NCBI RefSeq assembly: GCF_002754315.1
Contig: NZ_PEFE01000001.1
Coordinates: forward strand, 1,178,001 to 1,242,000
Length of the DNA: 64,000 nt
DNA from: Flavobacterium sp. 11
GTDB taxonomy: Bacteria; Bacteroidota; Bacteroidia; Flavobacteriales; Flavobacteriaceae
Reading direction: 5' to 3'
Each line of letters begins with the position of its first letter. The first letter of the stretch is position 1. Below are positions 8,558-16,613 of the stretch, in pieces. The position numbers were made by a program, and so were the translations under genes. The notes beneath the pieces are model-generated. The model had not been told where the DNA came from. It did not search any database and saw only the letters and a list, made by a program, of their open reading frames with translations.

Positions 8558-9811
8558 TTAGATTTCTAATTTTTTTACCAATACACAAGCATTGTGACCG
8601 CCAAAACCAAAAGTATTACTCATAACAACATTCATTTCTCTTTTTTGAGCTTTGTTGAAAGTAAAATTTAATTTTGCATCAATGCTTTCATCATTTGTAA
8701 AATGATTTATTGTAGGAGGTACAATTCCATGTTTCATGGAAAGAATAGAAGAAATTGTTTCAACAGCACCTGCTGCGCCAAGTAAATGACCCGTCATTGA
8801 TTTAGTTGAATTTAGATTCATTGTATAAGCATGTTCGCCAAAAACATGAAGTATAGCTTTAGATTCTGCCATATCACCAAGTGGTGTTGACGTTCCGTGC
8901 ATATTTACTCCGTCTACATCAGTAGGTTTTAAACCAGCGTCTCTTAAACAGTTCAACATTACGTTTTTAGCACCCAATCCATCAGGATGTGGAGCGGTTA
9001 TATGATGAGCATCTGCTGACATACCACCACCGCCAATTTCGCAATATATTTTTGCGCCACGAGCAATTGCATGTTCGTATTCTTCAAGAACAAGAGCACC
9101 AGCACCTTCTCCTAAAACAAATCCATCACGGTCTTTGTCCATAGGTCTGGAAGCTGTTTTTGGGTCGTCATTTCTTGTTGATAAAGCATGCATGGCATTA
9201 AATCCACCCATACCTGCTATAGTTACAGCGGCTTCAGAACCTCCGGTTACCATAGCATCTGCATGACCTAATCGAATGTAATTGAAAGCATCAATAATAG
9301 CATTTGTAGAAGAAGCACAAGCTGAAACAGTTGTAAAATTTGGACCTCTAAAGCCATATTTTATTGAAATATGACCACCAGCTATATCGGCAATCATTTT
9401 AGGAATGAAGAAAGGATTAAATTTTGGGGTACCGTCACCAGCAGCAAAATTAAGAACCTCTATTTGAAAAGTTTCTAATCCTCCAATTCCAGATCCCCAT
9501 ATTACACCAACTCTGTCTTTATCTAGTTTTTCAAAATTGAAACCGGCATCATTTACAGCTTCGTCTGATGATACCATTGCGTATTGTGCATAGCGGTCCA
9601 TTTTTCTAGCCTCTTTTCTGTCTAAGAAATCTTCAGCATTAAAATTTTTCAATTCGCATGCAAATTGAGTTTTAAATTTTGAAGCGTCAAAATAAGTGAT
9701 TGGAGCAGCTCCACTAACGCCGTTAATAAGTCCGTTCCAATACTCTTCAATGTTATTTCCAATGGGTGTAAGAGCGCCTAAACCTGTTACAACAACTCGT
9801 CTTAATACCAT
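8558..9811 (-). CDS. fabF: 3-oxoacyl-ACP synthase II
   Basis: 417 residues from the chosen start, ATG giving MVLRRVVVTGLGALTPIG; the frame opens 10 codons earlier (9841), but that extension is unlike the family. The active-site triad is present: Cys165 in VSACASSTNA, His in MHGTSTPLGD and His in SMTGHLLGAAGA. The enzyme condenses malonyl-ACP with growing acyl-ACP in fatty-acid elongation. It follows acpP and precedes rnc. A hairpin lies in its leader just before the start, and a terminator-like hairpin separates it from acpP, so its expression probably differs from that of acpP. Confidence 0.97.
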   Translation of the reverse strand: MVLRRVVVTGLGALTPIGNNIEEYWNGLINGVSGAAPITYFDASKFKTQFACELKNFNAEDFLDRKEARKMDRYAQYAMVSSDEAVNDAGFNFEKLDKDRVGVIWGSGIGGLETFQIEVLNFAAGDGTPKFNPFFIPKMIADIAGGHISIKYGFRGPNFTTVSACASSTNAIIDAFNYIRLGHADAMVTGGSEAAVTIAGMGGFNAMHALSTRNDDPKTASRPMDKDRDGFVLGEGAGALVLEEYEHAIARGAKIYCEIGGGGMSADAHHITAPHPDGLGAKNVMLNCLRDAGLKPTDVDGVNMHGTSTPLGDMAESKAILHVFGEHAYTMNLNSTKSMTGHLLGAAGAVETISSILSMKHGIVPPTINHFTNDESIDAKLNFTFNKAQKREMNVVMSNTFGFGGHNACVLVKKLEI

Positions 9812-9847
9812 AAATTCTTTATTTTTGTTATCTTTAAACAAATAAAA

Positions 9848-9891
9848 CCCATGCTTTCTTTACTGTATTACTATTACGAAAGAGCCATGGG
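9848..9891 (-). promoter_or_regulatory. Hairpin in the fabF leader
   Basis: CCCATG pairs with CATGGG, with a further TCTTT/AAAGA stem inside, followed on the minus strand by TTTTATTTG. It could be a weak terminator, an attenuator or a processing site upstream of fabF. No known riboswitch class is recognised. Confidence 0.4.
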
Positions 9892-9939
9892 TATTACAAT
9901 AAATATAGTTTTGATTGAAATTCAATCTCGAATTTAATT

Positions 9940-9985
9940 TTAAAAAAAAATAATAACACCCGTGAGCAAGATTGCAAACGGGTGT
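9940..9985 (-). terminator. Terminator between acpP and fabF
   Basis: Stem ACACCCG / CGGGTGT lies 9 bp after the acpP stop codon and is followed on the minus strand by a T-rich run. Partial termination here would give more acpP than fabF mRNA. Confidence 0.7.
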
Positions 9986-9993
9986 GTAATTTA

Positions 9994-10230
9994 TTATTTT
10001 TTAGCTTCCTCGATGTAAGAGATTGCTTGACCTACAGTAGCGATGTTTTCTGCTTGATCGTCTGGAATTTGAATGTCAAATTCTTTTTCGAATTCCATAA
10101 TAAGCTCAACAGTGTCTAATGAGTCAGCTCCTAAATCATTAGTGAAGCTTGCTTCTGTTACAACTTCGTTTTCGTCAACACCTAATTTGTCTACGATAAT
10201 CGCTTTTACTCTTGATGCAATGTCTGACAT
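9994..10230 (-). CDS. acpP: Acyl carrier protein
   Basis: 78 residues, the standard ACP length. The phosphopantetheine attachment serine is Ser37 in [10 protein letters not shown]. The protein is highly acidic and ends [13 protein letters not shown]. It carries acyl intermediates for FabF and the other enzymes of fatty-acid synthesis. It has a near-consensus promoter and its own terminator, which fits a very highly expressed short transcript with read-through into fabF. Confidence 0.97.
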   Translation of the reverse strand: MSDIASRVKAIIVDKLGVDENEVVTEASFTNDLGADSLDTVELIMEFEKEFDIQIPDDQAENIATVGQAISYIEEAKK

Positions 10231-10260
10231 AATCTTTAATTTTAGAATTTAATTTGTTGG

Positions 10261-10289
10261 CAAAAATAAAAAACTTTATTTTAAAACAA
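10261..10289 (-). promoter_or_regulatory. Promoter of acpP
   Basis: On the minus strand, TTG (10287-10289), an 18-nt spacer and TATTTTTG (10261-10268), a near-ideal Bacteroidota promoter. The start codon lies 30 nt downstream. Confidence 0.75.
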
Positions 10290-10406
10290 CGAATAAGTTA
10301 ATAAATGTGACATCTAATTTATGAAATTTATTTTAACAAAGCTGTCGCAATGTTATTTATTTTCAATTTTTATGCCTTTTTTTGTGCAATTAAAATAGGA
10401 TAGGTT

Positions 10407-10979
10407 ATGAAAAAAATTGTGGTTTTTGCTTCTGGATCGGGGACTAATGCTGAAAATATCATAAAGTATTTTGCAAAAACAGAAATCGGAACTGTCGAAG
10501 CGGTGTTTACAAATAACCAAAGTGCTCAAGTGATTGAAAGAGCAAAAAACTATGGAGTTCCATCGGTTATTTTCTCAAAAGAAGAATTAATTGAGGGAAT
10601 TGTATTACAAAAAATAAATGAAATCCAACCTGATATGATTGTTTTGGCAGGATTTTTATTAAAATTTCCTGAAAATATCATTGCAGTCTACCCTCATAAG
10701 ATCATAAATATTCATCCGGCATTATTGCCAAAATACGGTGGAAAAGGAATGTATGGTATGTATATTCATAGAGCAATTGTTGGGAATAAAGAAGTAGAAA
10801 CTGGAATTACCATTCATTTCGTTAATGAAAATTATGATGAAGGGAATATTATTTTTCAAAAAAAGGTAGCCTTATCGGGTGATGAAACTCCAGAAGAAGT
10901 GGCCGGTAAAATACATGAATTAGAACAAAAATATTTCCCGGAAGTAATTGAGAGATTATTAGAAGGTAAGATGAGTTAG
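10407..10979 (+). CDS. purN: Phosphoribosylglycinamide formyltransferase
   Basis: 190 residues. It transfers a formyl group from 10-formyl-THF to GAR, the third step of purine synthesis. Visible marks are the N-terminal ASGSGTNAENIIKYF (phosphate-binding loop), the catalytic motif NIHPALLPKYGGKGMYG (Asn and His) and the Asp-containing ITIHFVNENYDEGNIIFQKK. It is divergent from acpP and followed, with rnhA and a sugar kinase between, by purF; only purN and purF of the pathway are here. Confidence 0.95.
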   Translation: MKKIVVFASGSGTNAENIIKYFAKTEIGTVEAVFTNNQSAQVIERAKNYGVPSVIFSKEELIEGIVLQKINEIQPDMIVLAGFLLKFPENIIAVYPHKIINIHPALLPKYGGKGMYGMYIHRAIVGNKEVETGITIHFVNENYDEGNIIFQKKVALSGDETPEEVAGKIHELEQKYFPEVIERLLEGKMS

Positions 10980-11099
10980 ATTTTTCTGTTGTACATAAAA
11001 TAAAATATGTTCAATACTTAAAATTTTAGAAAAGCCTAAATCAATTATAGTTTATCTCTCTAACCAGTCTAAAATATCCAAAAATCTAAGATATCTAAA

Positions 11100-11579
11100 A
11101 TGGAACACGACGTACATATATATACTGATGGTGCTGCTAAGGGGAATCCTGGGAACGGTGGTTATGGCGTTGTTATGGAATGGGTAGGAAAACCGTATAA
11201 GAAAGAATTCTATGAGGGGTTTCGTCGTACGACTAATAATAGAATGGAACTGTTGGCGGTTATTGTAGGTCTCGAAAAATTAAAAAATCCAAACACTAGA
11301 GTTCTGGTTGTTTCTGATTCTAAATATGTGGTAGATTCAGTAGAGAAAAAATGGGTTTTAGGTTGGGAGAAAAAAGGATTTGTTGATAGGAAAAATTCCG
11401 ACTTGTGGAAACGTTTTTTAGTGGTGTATAGAAAACATAAAGTTAATTTTAAATGGATAAAAGGACATAACAATCATGTCCAAAATGAAAGATGTGATGA
11501 ATTAGCCGTTATGGCTTCGATGCAAAAGCAACTTTCAGTTGATGCTTTTTACGAAAAGGAAGAAGAAAAATTGTTGTAA
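11100..11579 (+). CDS. rnhA: Ribonuclease HI
   Basis: 159 residues. All four acidic catalytic residues are visible: Asp10 (IYTDGAAKGNPG), Glu50 (NNRMELLAVI), Asp73 (VVSDSKYVVDS) and Asp133 (ERCDELA). The basic substrate-binding region KKWVLGWEKKGFVDRKNSDL is present. It degrades the RNA strand of RNA-DNA hybrids. The 120 bp upstream are low-complexity TCTAAAAT-like sequence with no clear promoter. Confidence 0.96.
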   Translation: MEHDVHIYTDGAAKGNPGNGGYGVVMEWVGKPYKKEFYEGFRRTTNNRMELLAVIVGLEKLKNPNTRVLVVSDSKYVVDSVEKKWVLGWEKKGFVDRKNSDLWKRFLVVYRKHKVNFKWIKGHNNHVQNERCDELAVMASMQKQLSVDAFYEKEEEKLL

Positions 11580-11630
11580 AACGATGTAATTCAGTGAAAT
11601 AAATTGGCAAAACTTTACAATAAAGACCCT

Positions 11631-11661
11631 TTGCAACTTTACAAGTTATAAACTATCTTTG
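11631..11661 (+). promoter_or_regulatory. Promoter of the PfkB-family kinase gene
   Basis: TTG (11631-11633), 20-nt spacer, TATCTTTG (11654-11661). The start codon lies 23 nt downstream. Confidence 0.65.
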
Positions 11662-11684
11662 CGCCTTAATTCGAAACTCAGAAA

Positions 11685-12608
11685 ATGAATAAATTATTGA
11701 TTGTTGGAAGCGTTGCTTTTGATGCCATAGAAACGCCTTTTGGCAAAACTGATAAAATTTTAGGTGGAGCTGCACCTTATATAGGACTTTCGGCTTCTTT
11801 TTTTAATTTACAATCTGCCATAGTTTCTGTAGTTGGCGATGATTTTCCACAAGAATATTTAGATTTATTAACAGCAAGAAATATAGACATTTCAGGACTT
11901 GAAGTTGTTAAAGGTGGGAAAACGTTTTTCTGGAGCGGTCTTTACCATAATGATTTGAATTCAAGAGATACATTGGCTACAGAACTTAATGTTTTGGGTG
12001 ATTTTCAACCAAAAGTTCCTCAAAATTTTAAAAATGCTGATGTAGTGATGTTAGGAAACTTGCATCCATTGGTACAAAGCAGTGTTTTGGATCAAATGGA
12101 AAGCAAACCAAAATTAGTAGTTTTAGACACTATGAATTTTTGGATGGATTGCGCTTTACCGGAATTACTTGATGTAATGAAACGTATTGATGTAATCACG
12201 ATTAATGATGAAGAAGCAAGACAGCTTTCTGGAGAGTATTCTTTAGTAAAAGCAGCTGCTAAAATTCATGAAATGGGACCAGAATATGTAGTGATAAAAA
12301 AAGGAGAGCACGGTGCACTTTTGTTTCATAAAAAAGAAGTGTTTTTTGCGCCAGCATTACCATTAGAAGAAGTTTTTGATCCAACAGGAGCTGGAGATAC
12401 TTTTGCAGGCGGATTTGCCGGATTTATAACGCAGAGTGAAAACATCTCTTTTGAGAATATGAAAAATGCCGTTATATACGGTTCTAATTTAGCTTCATTT
12501 AGTGTGGAAAAATTTGGAACAGAAAGGATGGTTAATTTAGATAAAGAGGAAGTTGTGTCCAGATTACAACAATTCAAATCACTGACACAATTCGACATAG
12601 AATTATAA
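11685..12608 (+). CDS. PfkB-family carbohydrate/nucleoside kinase
   Basis: 307 residues. It starts NKLLIVGSVAFDAIETPFGK and carries the C-terminal signature DPTGAGDTFAGGFAGF (about 231-246), whose Asp is the catalytic base and whose GAGD forms the anion hole. The segment GKTDKILGGAAPYIGLSAS corresponds to the substrate loop. Members phosphorylate ribose, adenosine, fructose or similar substrates; the substrate cannot be read from this sequence. Position between rnhA and purF hints at a nucleoside or ribose substrate but does not prove it. Confidence 0.9.
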   Translation: MNKLLIVGSVAFDAIETPFGKTDKILGGAAPYIGLSASFFNLQSAIVSVVGDDFPQEYLDLLTARNIDISGLEVVKGGKTFFWSGLYHNDLNSRDTLATELNVLGDFQPKVPQNFKNADVVMLGNLHPLVQSSVLDQMESKPKLVVLDTMNFWMDCALPELLDVMKRIDVITINDEEARQLSGEYSLVKAAAKIHEMGPEYVVIKKGEHGALLFHKKEVFFAPALPLEEVFDPTGAGDTFAGGFAGFITQSENISFENMKNAVIYGSNLASFSVEKFGTERMVNLDKEEVVSRLQQFKSLTQFDIEL

Positions 12609-12615
12609 TGCACTG

Positions 12616-12640
12616 AAACCTCGGAAACGAGGTTTTTTTG
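12616..12640 (+). terminator. Terminator after the PfkB-family kinase
   Basis: AAACCTCG, GAAA tetraloop, CGAGGTTT and a T run. Confidence 0.9.
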
Positions 12641-12738
12641 TTAAATAAAATTAGCAGGGAATTACATCTGATTTATCGATTTTTTTAAATCAGTTCAATT
12701 TATTTTTAGAATAACACAACAACACAAACAACCTTACA

Positions 12739-14637
12739 ATGAGCGATGCTTTAAAACACGAGTGTGGTATAGCCTTAATTAGACTACTCAAACCGCTTGA
12801 ATTTTATAAAGAGAAATACGGAACTGCTTTCTACGGAATACAAAAAATGTATCTTCTTATGGAAAAGCAGCACAATCGCGGGCAGGACGGAGCAGGTTTT
12901 GCAAGCATAAAATTAGATGTAGAGCCAGGAGAACGTTACATCAGTAGAGTACGTTCGAATCATGCACAACCTATTCAAGATGTTTTTGCCCAAATAAACG
13001 ACAGAATAAATGAGGAAATGGCTTCTCATCCAGAATATGCTGACAATGTTGCTTTACAAAAACAGAAGATTCCTTATTTAGGAGAATTGTTTTTGGGACA
13101 CGTTCGTTATGGAACTTTTGGTAAAAACAGCATTGAAAGTGTTCATCCTTTTTTACGTCAAAATAACTGGATGCACAGAAACTTGATTTTGGCAGGAAAC
13201 TTTAACATGACGAATGTTAAAGAACTTTTTCAAAGTTTAGTGGAACTAGGTCAGCATCCAAAAGAAATGGCGGATACAGTTACCGTAATGGAAAAAATTG
13301 GTCATTTTCTGGATGGTGCAGTAACTGATTTGTACCAAGAATGTAAAATTAATGGGTTGACAAAAAGAGAAGCTTCGCCAGTAATTGCTGAAAAGCTAGA
13401 TGTTGCTAAGATTTTGACTCGTGCGTCTAAAAATTTAGATGGAGGTTATGCTATGGCAGGACTTCTAGGTCATGGTGATTCATTTGTATTTAGAGATCCG
13501 GCAGGAATTCGTCCCGCTTATTTTTATCAAGATGATGAAATAGTGGTAGTGGCTTCAGAAAGACCGGTAATCCAAACTGTTTTTAATGTTCCTTTCGAAA
13601 AAGTTCAAGAAATTGAACCTGGAAATGCATTAATCATCAAGAAAAACGGAACGGTTTCTATGCAGGAAATTCTTCCGCCAACGGTTAAAAAAGCATGTTC
13701 TTTTGAACGAATTTATTTCTCCAGAGGAAGTGATGCCGAAATATATCAAGAAAGAAAAAATTTAGGAAAACTTATTTTGCCTGCCGTTTTAGAGTCAATA
13801 GACGAAGATACTGACAATACGGTTTTCTCTTATATTCCAAATACAGCTGAAACTTCATTTTACGGATTGGTAGAAGCGGCACAAGATTTCTTGAATCAAA
13901 GAAAGAATAATTACATTCTTCAGAATAGAAATACCTTAACAAAGGAATCATTGCAAGAATTGCTTTCGGTGAAAATACGTACCGAAAAAGTAGCTATCAA
14001 AGATGCTAAATTAAGAACCTTTATTACAGAAGATAGTAGCCGTGATGATTTAGTGGCTCACGTATACGATGTGACGTATGGTGTTATAAAGCCAACGGAT
14101 AATTTGGTAATTATAGATGATAGTATTGTTCGAGGTACTACCTTGAAAATGAGTATTATCAAAATGATGGATCGTTTGAATCCAAAGCGAATAGTTATTG
14201 TTTCATCGGCACCACAAATACGCTACCCGGATTGTTACGGAATTGACATGGCTAAACTGGAAGGTTTAGTGGCTTTTAAAGCGGCATTAGAATTGCTCAA
14301 AGAAAGAAATTTATATCATATTGTTGACGAAGTATATCTTAAATGTAAAGCACAGGAAAACTTCAAGGACATCGAAGTTGTAAATTACGTAACGGCAATA
14401 TATGCACCTTTTCAACCACAAGAGATTTCAGATAAAATAGCACAAATGTTGAGTTCTCCGGAGATAAAAGCCGAAGTGAAAATTATTTTTCAAACGGTAG
14501 AAGATTTGCATATTGCTTGTCCTAAAAATCTAGGAGATTGGTATTTTACCGGAGACTATCCAACACCTGGAGGTAACCGAGTAGTCAACCGAGCATTTAT
14601 GAATTTCTATGAAGGAAAAGATGCTAGGGCATACTAA
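12739..14637 (+). CDS. purF: Amidophosphoribosyltransferase (long form)
   Basis: 632 residues, against about 470-510 for the classical enzyme. The N-terminal glutaminase domain follows an 8-residue leader: MSDALKHE then CGIALIR, with Cys9 as the likely nucleophile after processing. RGQDGAGFASI and GHVRYGTFG are glutaminase motifs. The C-terminal phosphoribosyltransferase domain holds the PRPP loop LVIIDDSIVRGTT (about 455-467) and SSAPQIRYPDCYGIDMA. It makes phosphoribosylamine, the committed purine step. Extra length lies between the two domains (about 340-440) and at the C-terminus (from about 550). Four-cysteine Fe-S ligands are not obvious. Confidence 0.93.
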   Translation: MSDALKHECGIALIRLLKPLEFYKEKYGTAFYGIQKMYLLMEKQHNRGQDGAGFASIKLDVEPGERYISRVRSNHAQPIQDVFAQINDRINEEMASHPEYADNVALQKQKIPYLGELFLGHVRYGTFGKNSIESVHPFLRQNNWMHRNLILAGNFNMTNVKELFQSLVELGQHPKEMADTVTVMEKIGHFLDGAVTDLYQECKINGLTKREASPVIAEKLDVAKILTRASKNLDGGYAMAGLLGHGDSFVFRDPAGIRPAYFYQDDEIVVVASERPVIQTVFNVPFEKVQEIEPGNALIIKKNGTVSMQEILPPTVKKACSFERIYFSRGSDAEIYQERKNLGKLILPAVLESIDEDTDNTVFSYIPNTAETSFYGLVEAAQDFLNQRKNNYILQNRNTLTKESLQELLSVKIRTEKVAIKDAKLRTFITEDSSRDDLVAHVYDVTYGVIKPTDNLVIIDDSIVRGTTLKMSIIKMMDRLNPKRIVIVSSAPQIRYPDCYGIDMAKLEGLVAFKAALELLKERNLYHIVDEVYLKCKAQENFKDIEVVNYVTAIYAPFQPQEISDKIAQMLSSPEIKAEVKIIFQTVEDLHIACPKNLGDWYFTGDYPTPGGNRVVNRAFMNFYEGKDARAY

Positions 14638-14766
14638 TAATTGAGCCTATGGGTTTTTAATCGGTTTTCTAAGTTGTTCATCTAATTTATTTGGTGGCAA
14701 CGAAGAACTAACATAAATTTGAATCACCATAACATTAGTAGGTTAAGTTTATGGTAGATTTGGGGC
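14638..14766. other. Non-coding remainder after purF
   Basis: No gene, promoter or RNA is recognised here before the first terminator; the sequence is A/T-rich with stop codons in all frames. Confidence 0.4.
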
Positions 14767-14797
14767 AAAAAGGGTGGAAGAGATTCCACCTTTTTTA
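14767..14797 (+). terminator. Terminator of purF
   Basis: GGTGGAA, loop GAGA, TTCCACC and six T. It lies about 130 bp after the purF stop codon, leaving a long 3' untranslated region. Confidence 0.8.
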
Positions 14798-14823
14798 TTG
14801 GAATAAAGTGAAAAAATGACATA

Positions 14824-14864
14824 AAAAAAGCGTCGATTTCTAAATGTAGAAATCGACGCTTTTT
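14824..14864. terminator. Bidirectional terminator, mainly for sod
   Basis: AAAAGCGTCGATTTCTA, loop AATG, then the perfect complement and T run; flanked by A and T runs on both strands. Confidence 0.85.
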
Positions 14865-14939
14865 GTTTTAAGATAAAAGAAATAAGAATAAAGACAACAG
14901 TAATTCTTGAAGTCTTTATTCTTTCATCTGACTCTCTTT

Positions 14940-15548
14940 TTATTTCTCTAAAGCGTATCTTCTTGCCACTTCAGTCCAGTTAATTACATTGAAAAAAGCT
15001 TCAATATAATCTGGTCTTCTGTTTTGATAATTTAAATAATAAGCATGTTCCCAAACATCCATTCCTAAAATTGGAGTTCCGCCACAACCTACACCTGGCA
15101 TTAATGGATTGTCTTGGTTTGGAGTACCGCAAACATCTACTTTTCCACCTTTATGAACACAAAGCCAAGCCCATCCAGAACCAAATTGTGTTGCTCCAGC
15201 TTTGCTGAAACTAGCTTTAAACTCTTCAAAAGTTCCAAAAGCAGCTTCAATCGCAGCCAATAAATCTCCAGTTGGAAGTCCGCCACCGTTTGGTGTCATT
15301 ACAGTCCAGTACAAGTTGTGATTGTAAAAACCACCACCGTTGTTACGAACTGGCATGTTTTTCATATCAAGATTAATCAAAATATTTTCAATCGTCTTAC
15401 CTTCCATATCCGTCCCTGCAATAGCAGCATTAACGTTGGTAATGTAAGCGTTGTGATGTTTCGTGTGATGAATTTCCATCGTGCGCGCATCAATATAAGG
15501 TTCTAATGCGTCGTACGCATAAGGTAATTGTGGTAATTCAAAAGCCAT
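14940..15548 (-). CDS. Superoxide dismutase (Fe/Mn type)
   Basis: 202 residues, typical length. Starts [20 protein letters not shown]. Metal ligands are His in [13 protein letters not shown], His in NHNLYWTVM, and Asp and His in [17 protein letters not shown]. The SODs of this group bind Fe, Mn or either. The motif [11 protein letters not shown] and the residues next to DVWEHAYY do not settle the choice, so sodA or sodB is left open. There is no signal peptide, so it acts in the cytosol. Single gene with its own terminator; a TAAATTTG box lies upstream at about 15583-15590 on the minus strand. Confidence 0.95.
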   Translation of the reverse strand: MAFELPQLPYAYDALEPYIDARTMEIHHTKHHNAYITNVNAAIAGTDMEGKTIENILINLDMKNMPVRNNGGGFYNHNLYWTVMTPNGGGLPTGDLLAAIEAAFGTFEEFKASFSKAGATQFGSGWAWLCVHKGGKVDVCGTPNQDNPLMPGVGCGGTPILGMDVWEHAYYLNYQNRRPDYIEAFFNVINWTEVARRYALEK

Positions 15549-15685
15549 AATATGATTGTTTAATGATTTATAAATATTTATTCAAATTTAAACATTAAAC
15601 TTTGGAAACGGAAATTCTATTTCGTTATAATTTCATTAAATTAATTGATAGTGCGCTCTTTGGGATTGTAACAGACTTATTTTCA

Positions 15686-15767
15686 GGAGCTGTTTCCTGC
15701 TTTCCGTTATAATCTTTTTATCCGCCGAAAAGGCGCATAAAAAGGATTTCCACTTTAATCAGGGCTA
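15686..15767 (+). repeat. Intergenic stem-loop repeat, copy B
   Basis: Arms GGAGCTGTTTCCTGCTTTCC and GGATTTCCACTTTAATCAGG (followed by GCT) enclose a palindrome: CTTTTTAT CCGCC GAAA GGCG ATAAAAAG with small mismatches. Same orientation as copies A and D. Lies between sod and comF. Confidence 0.7.
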
Positions 15768-15832
15768 AAAACGGCTGTGCTTTAAATTACCATTCTGTTT
15801 TAATTACCAGTTTTGTAGCCGAAATATCCAAA

Positions 15833-16516
15833 TTATGATTGCGCCATTGCCATACAAACAATACTAATTTTTGAACCGGGAATTTTTAGTAAAGCTCTGG
15901 AACAAGCTTCCAATGTTGATCCTGTTGTAATAACGTCGTCAATTAAAAGGAAATGTTTATTGTGGTCTTTTTCAGTAAAGGAAACATCAAAAGTGCTTTC
16001 AATTCCTTCTGTTCTTCCTAATAAGTTTTTCTTGGATTGCGTTTTTGAATACACATTCCGAATCAAAAGCGAATCATTATAATCGATATTTAAACTCGAT
16101 GAAAGTGCTGTTCCAAAAGCAGTAACTTGATTGTATCCTCTTTCTTTTAGTTTTCTTCGATGCAATGGAACCGGAATAATTTCATCTGCAGATTGTAATA
16201 ATTCGATGGTTTTTAAATCTTCTGCGTACCATTCACCAAGAATTGCACCTATTTCTTCATGCCCTTTGTATTTTAAATTATGGATGAGTTCTTGAACAAT
16301 TCCCTTTTTATGAAAATAAAATAATGCTGAAGTATGGATTACAGGAATTCGTCCATAAAACTTTTTGAAAGCATCATTTTCTGGATTCAAGTGGTGGTTC
16401 GTCAATGGAATTTCGTGTCTGCAAACCGTACAAATCACATTTTCATTAGACAATAAAAACGAGCTGCAACCGGAACAGACTTTTGGAAAAAATAGATTAA
16501 TAATGCTTTCAAACAT
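15833..16516 (-). CDS. ComF family phosphoribosyltransferase-like protein
   Basis: 227 residues. The N-terminus has a zinc-ribbon pattern, Cys14-x2-Cys17 and Cys29-x2-Cys32, followed by a type I phosphoribosyltransferase fold. The PRPP loop is LLIDDVITTGSTLEACSRAL near residue 185, and ERGYNQVTAFG is the ComF family motif. ComF proteins support natural DNA uptake in transformable bacteria, probably in handling incoming single-stranded DNA; in non-competent species the role is unclear. It is divergent from glyS and shares a 97-bp intergenic region with it. Confidence 0.9.
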   Translation of the reverse strand: MFESIINLFFPKVCSGCSSFLLSNENVICTVCRHEIPLTNHHLNPENDAFKKFYGRIPVIHTSALFYFHKKGIVQELIHNLKYKGHEEIGAILGEWYAEDLKTIELLQSADEIIPVPLHRRKLKERGYNQVTAFGTALSSSLNIDYNDSLLIRNVYSKTQSKKNLLGRTEGIESTFDVSFTEKDHNKHFLLIDDVITTGSTLEACSRALLKIPGSKISIVCMAMAQS

Positions 16517-16598
16517 GTAATCAGGGATTTATTTATAAAAATAGACAAATCAATGCTTCAATCTTTAACAATTTTCTTTTTTTTAAGTTCACTTTTTA

Positions 16599-16606
16599 TA
16601 TTTTTG
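16599..16606 (+). promoter_or_regulatory. -7 box of glyS
   Basis: TATTTTTG ends 7 nt before the glyS start codon, so the mRNA would have almost no leader. Confidence 0.6.
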
Positions 16607-16613
16607 CATCATT

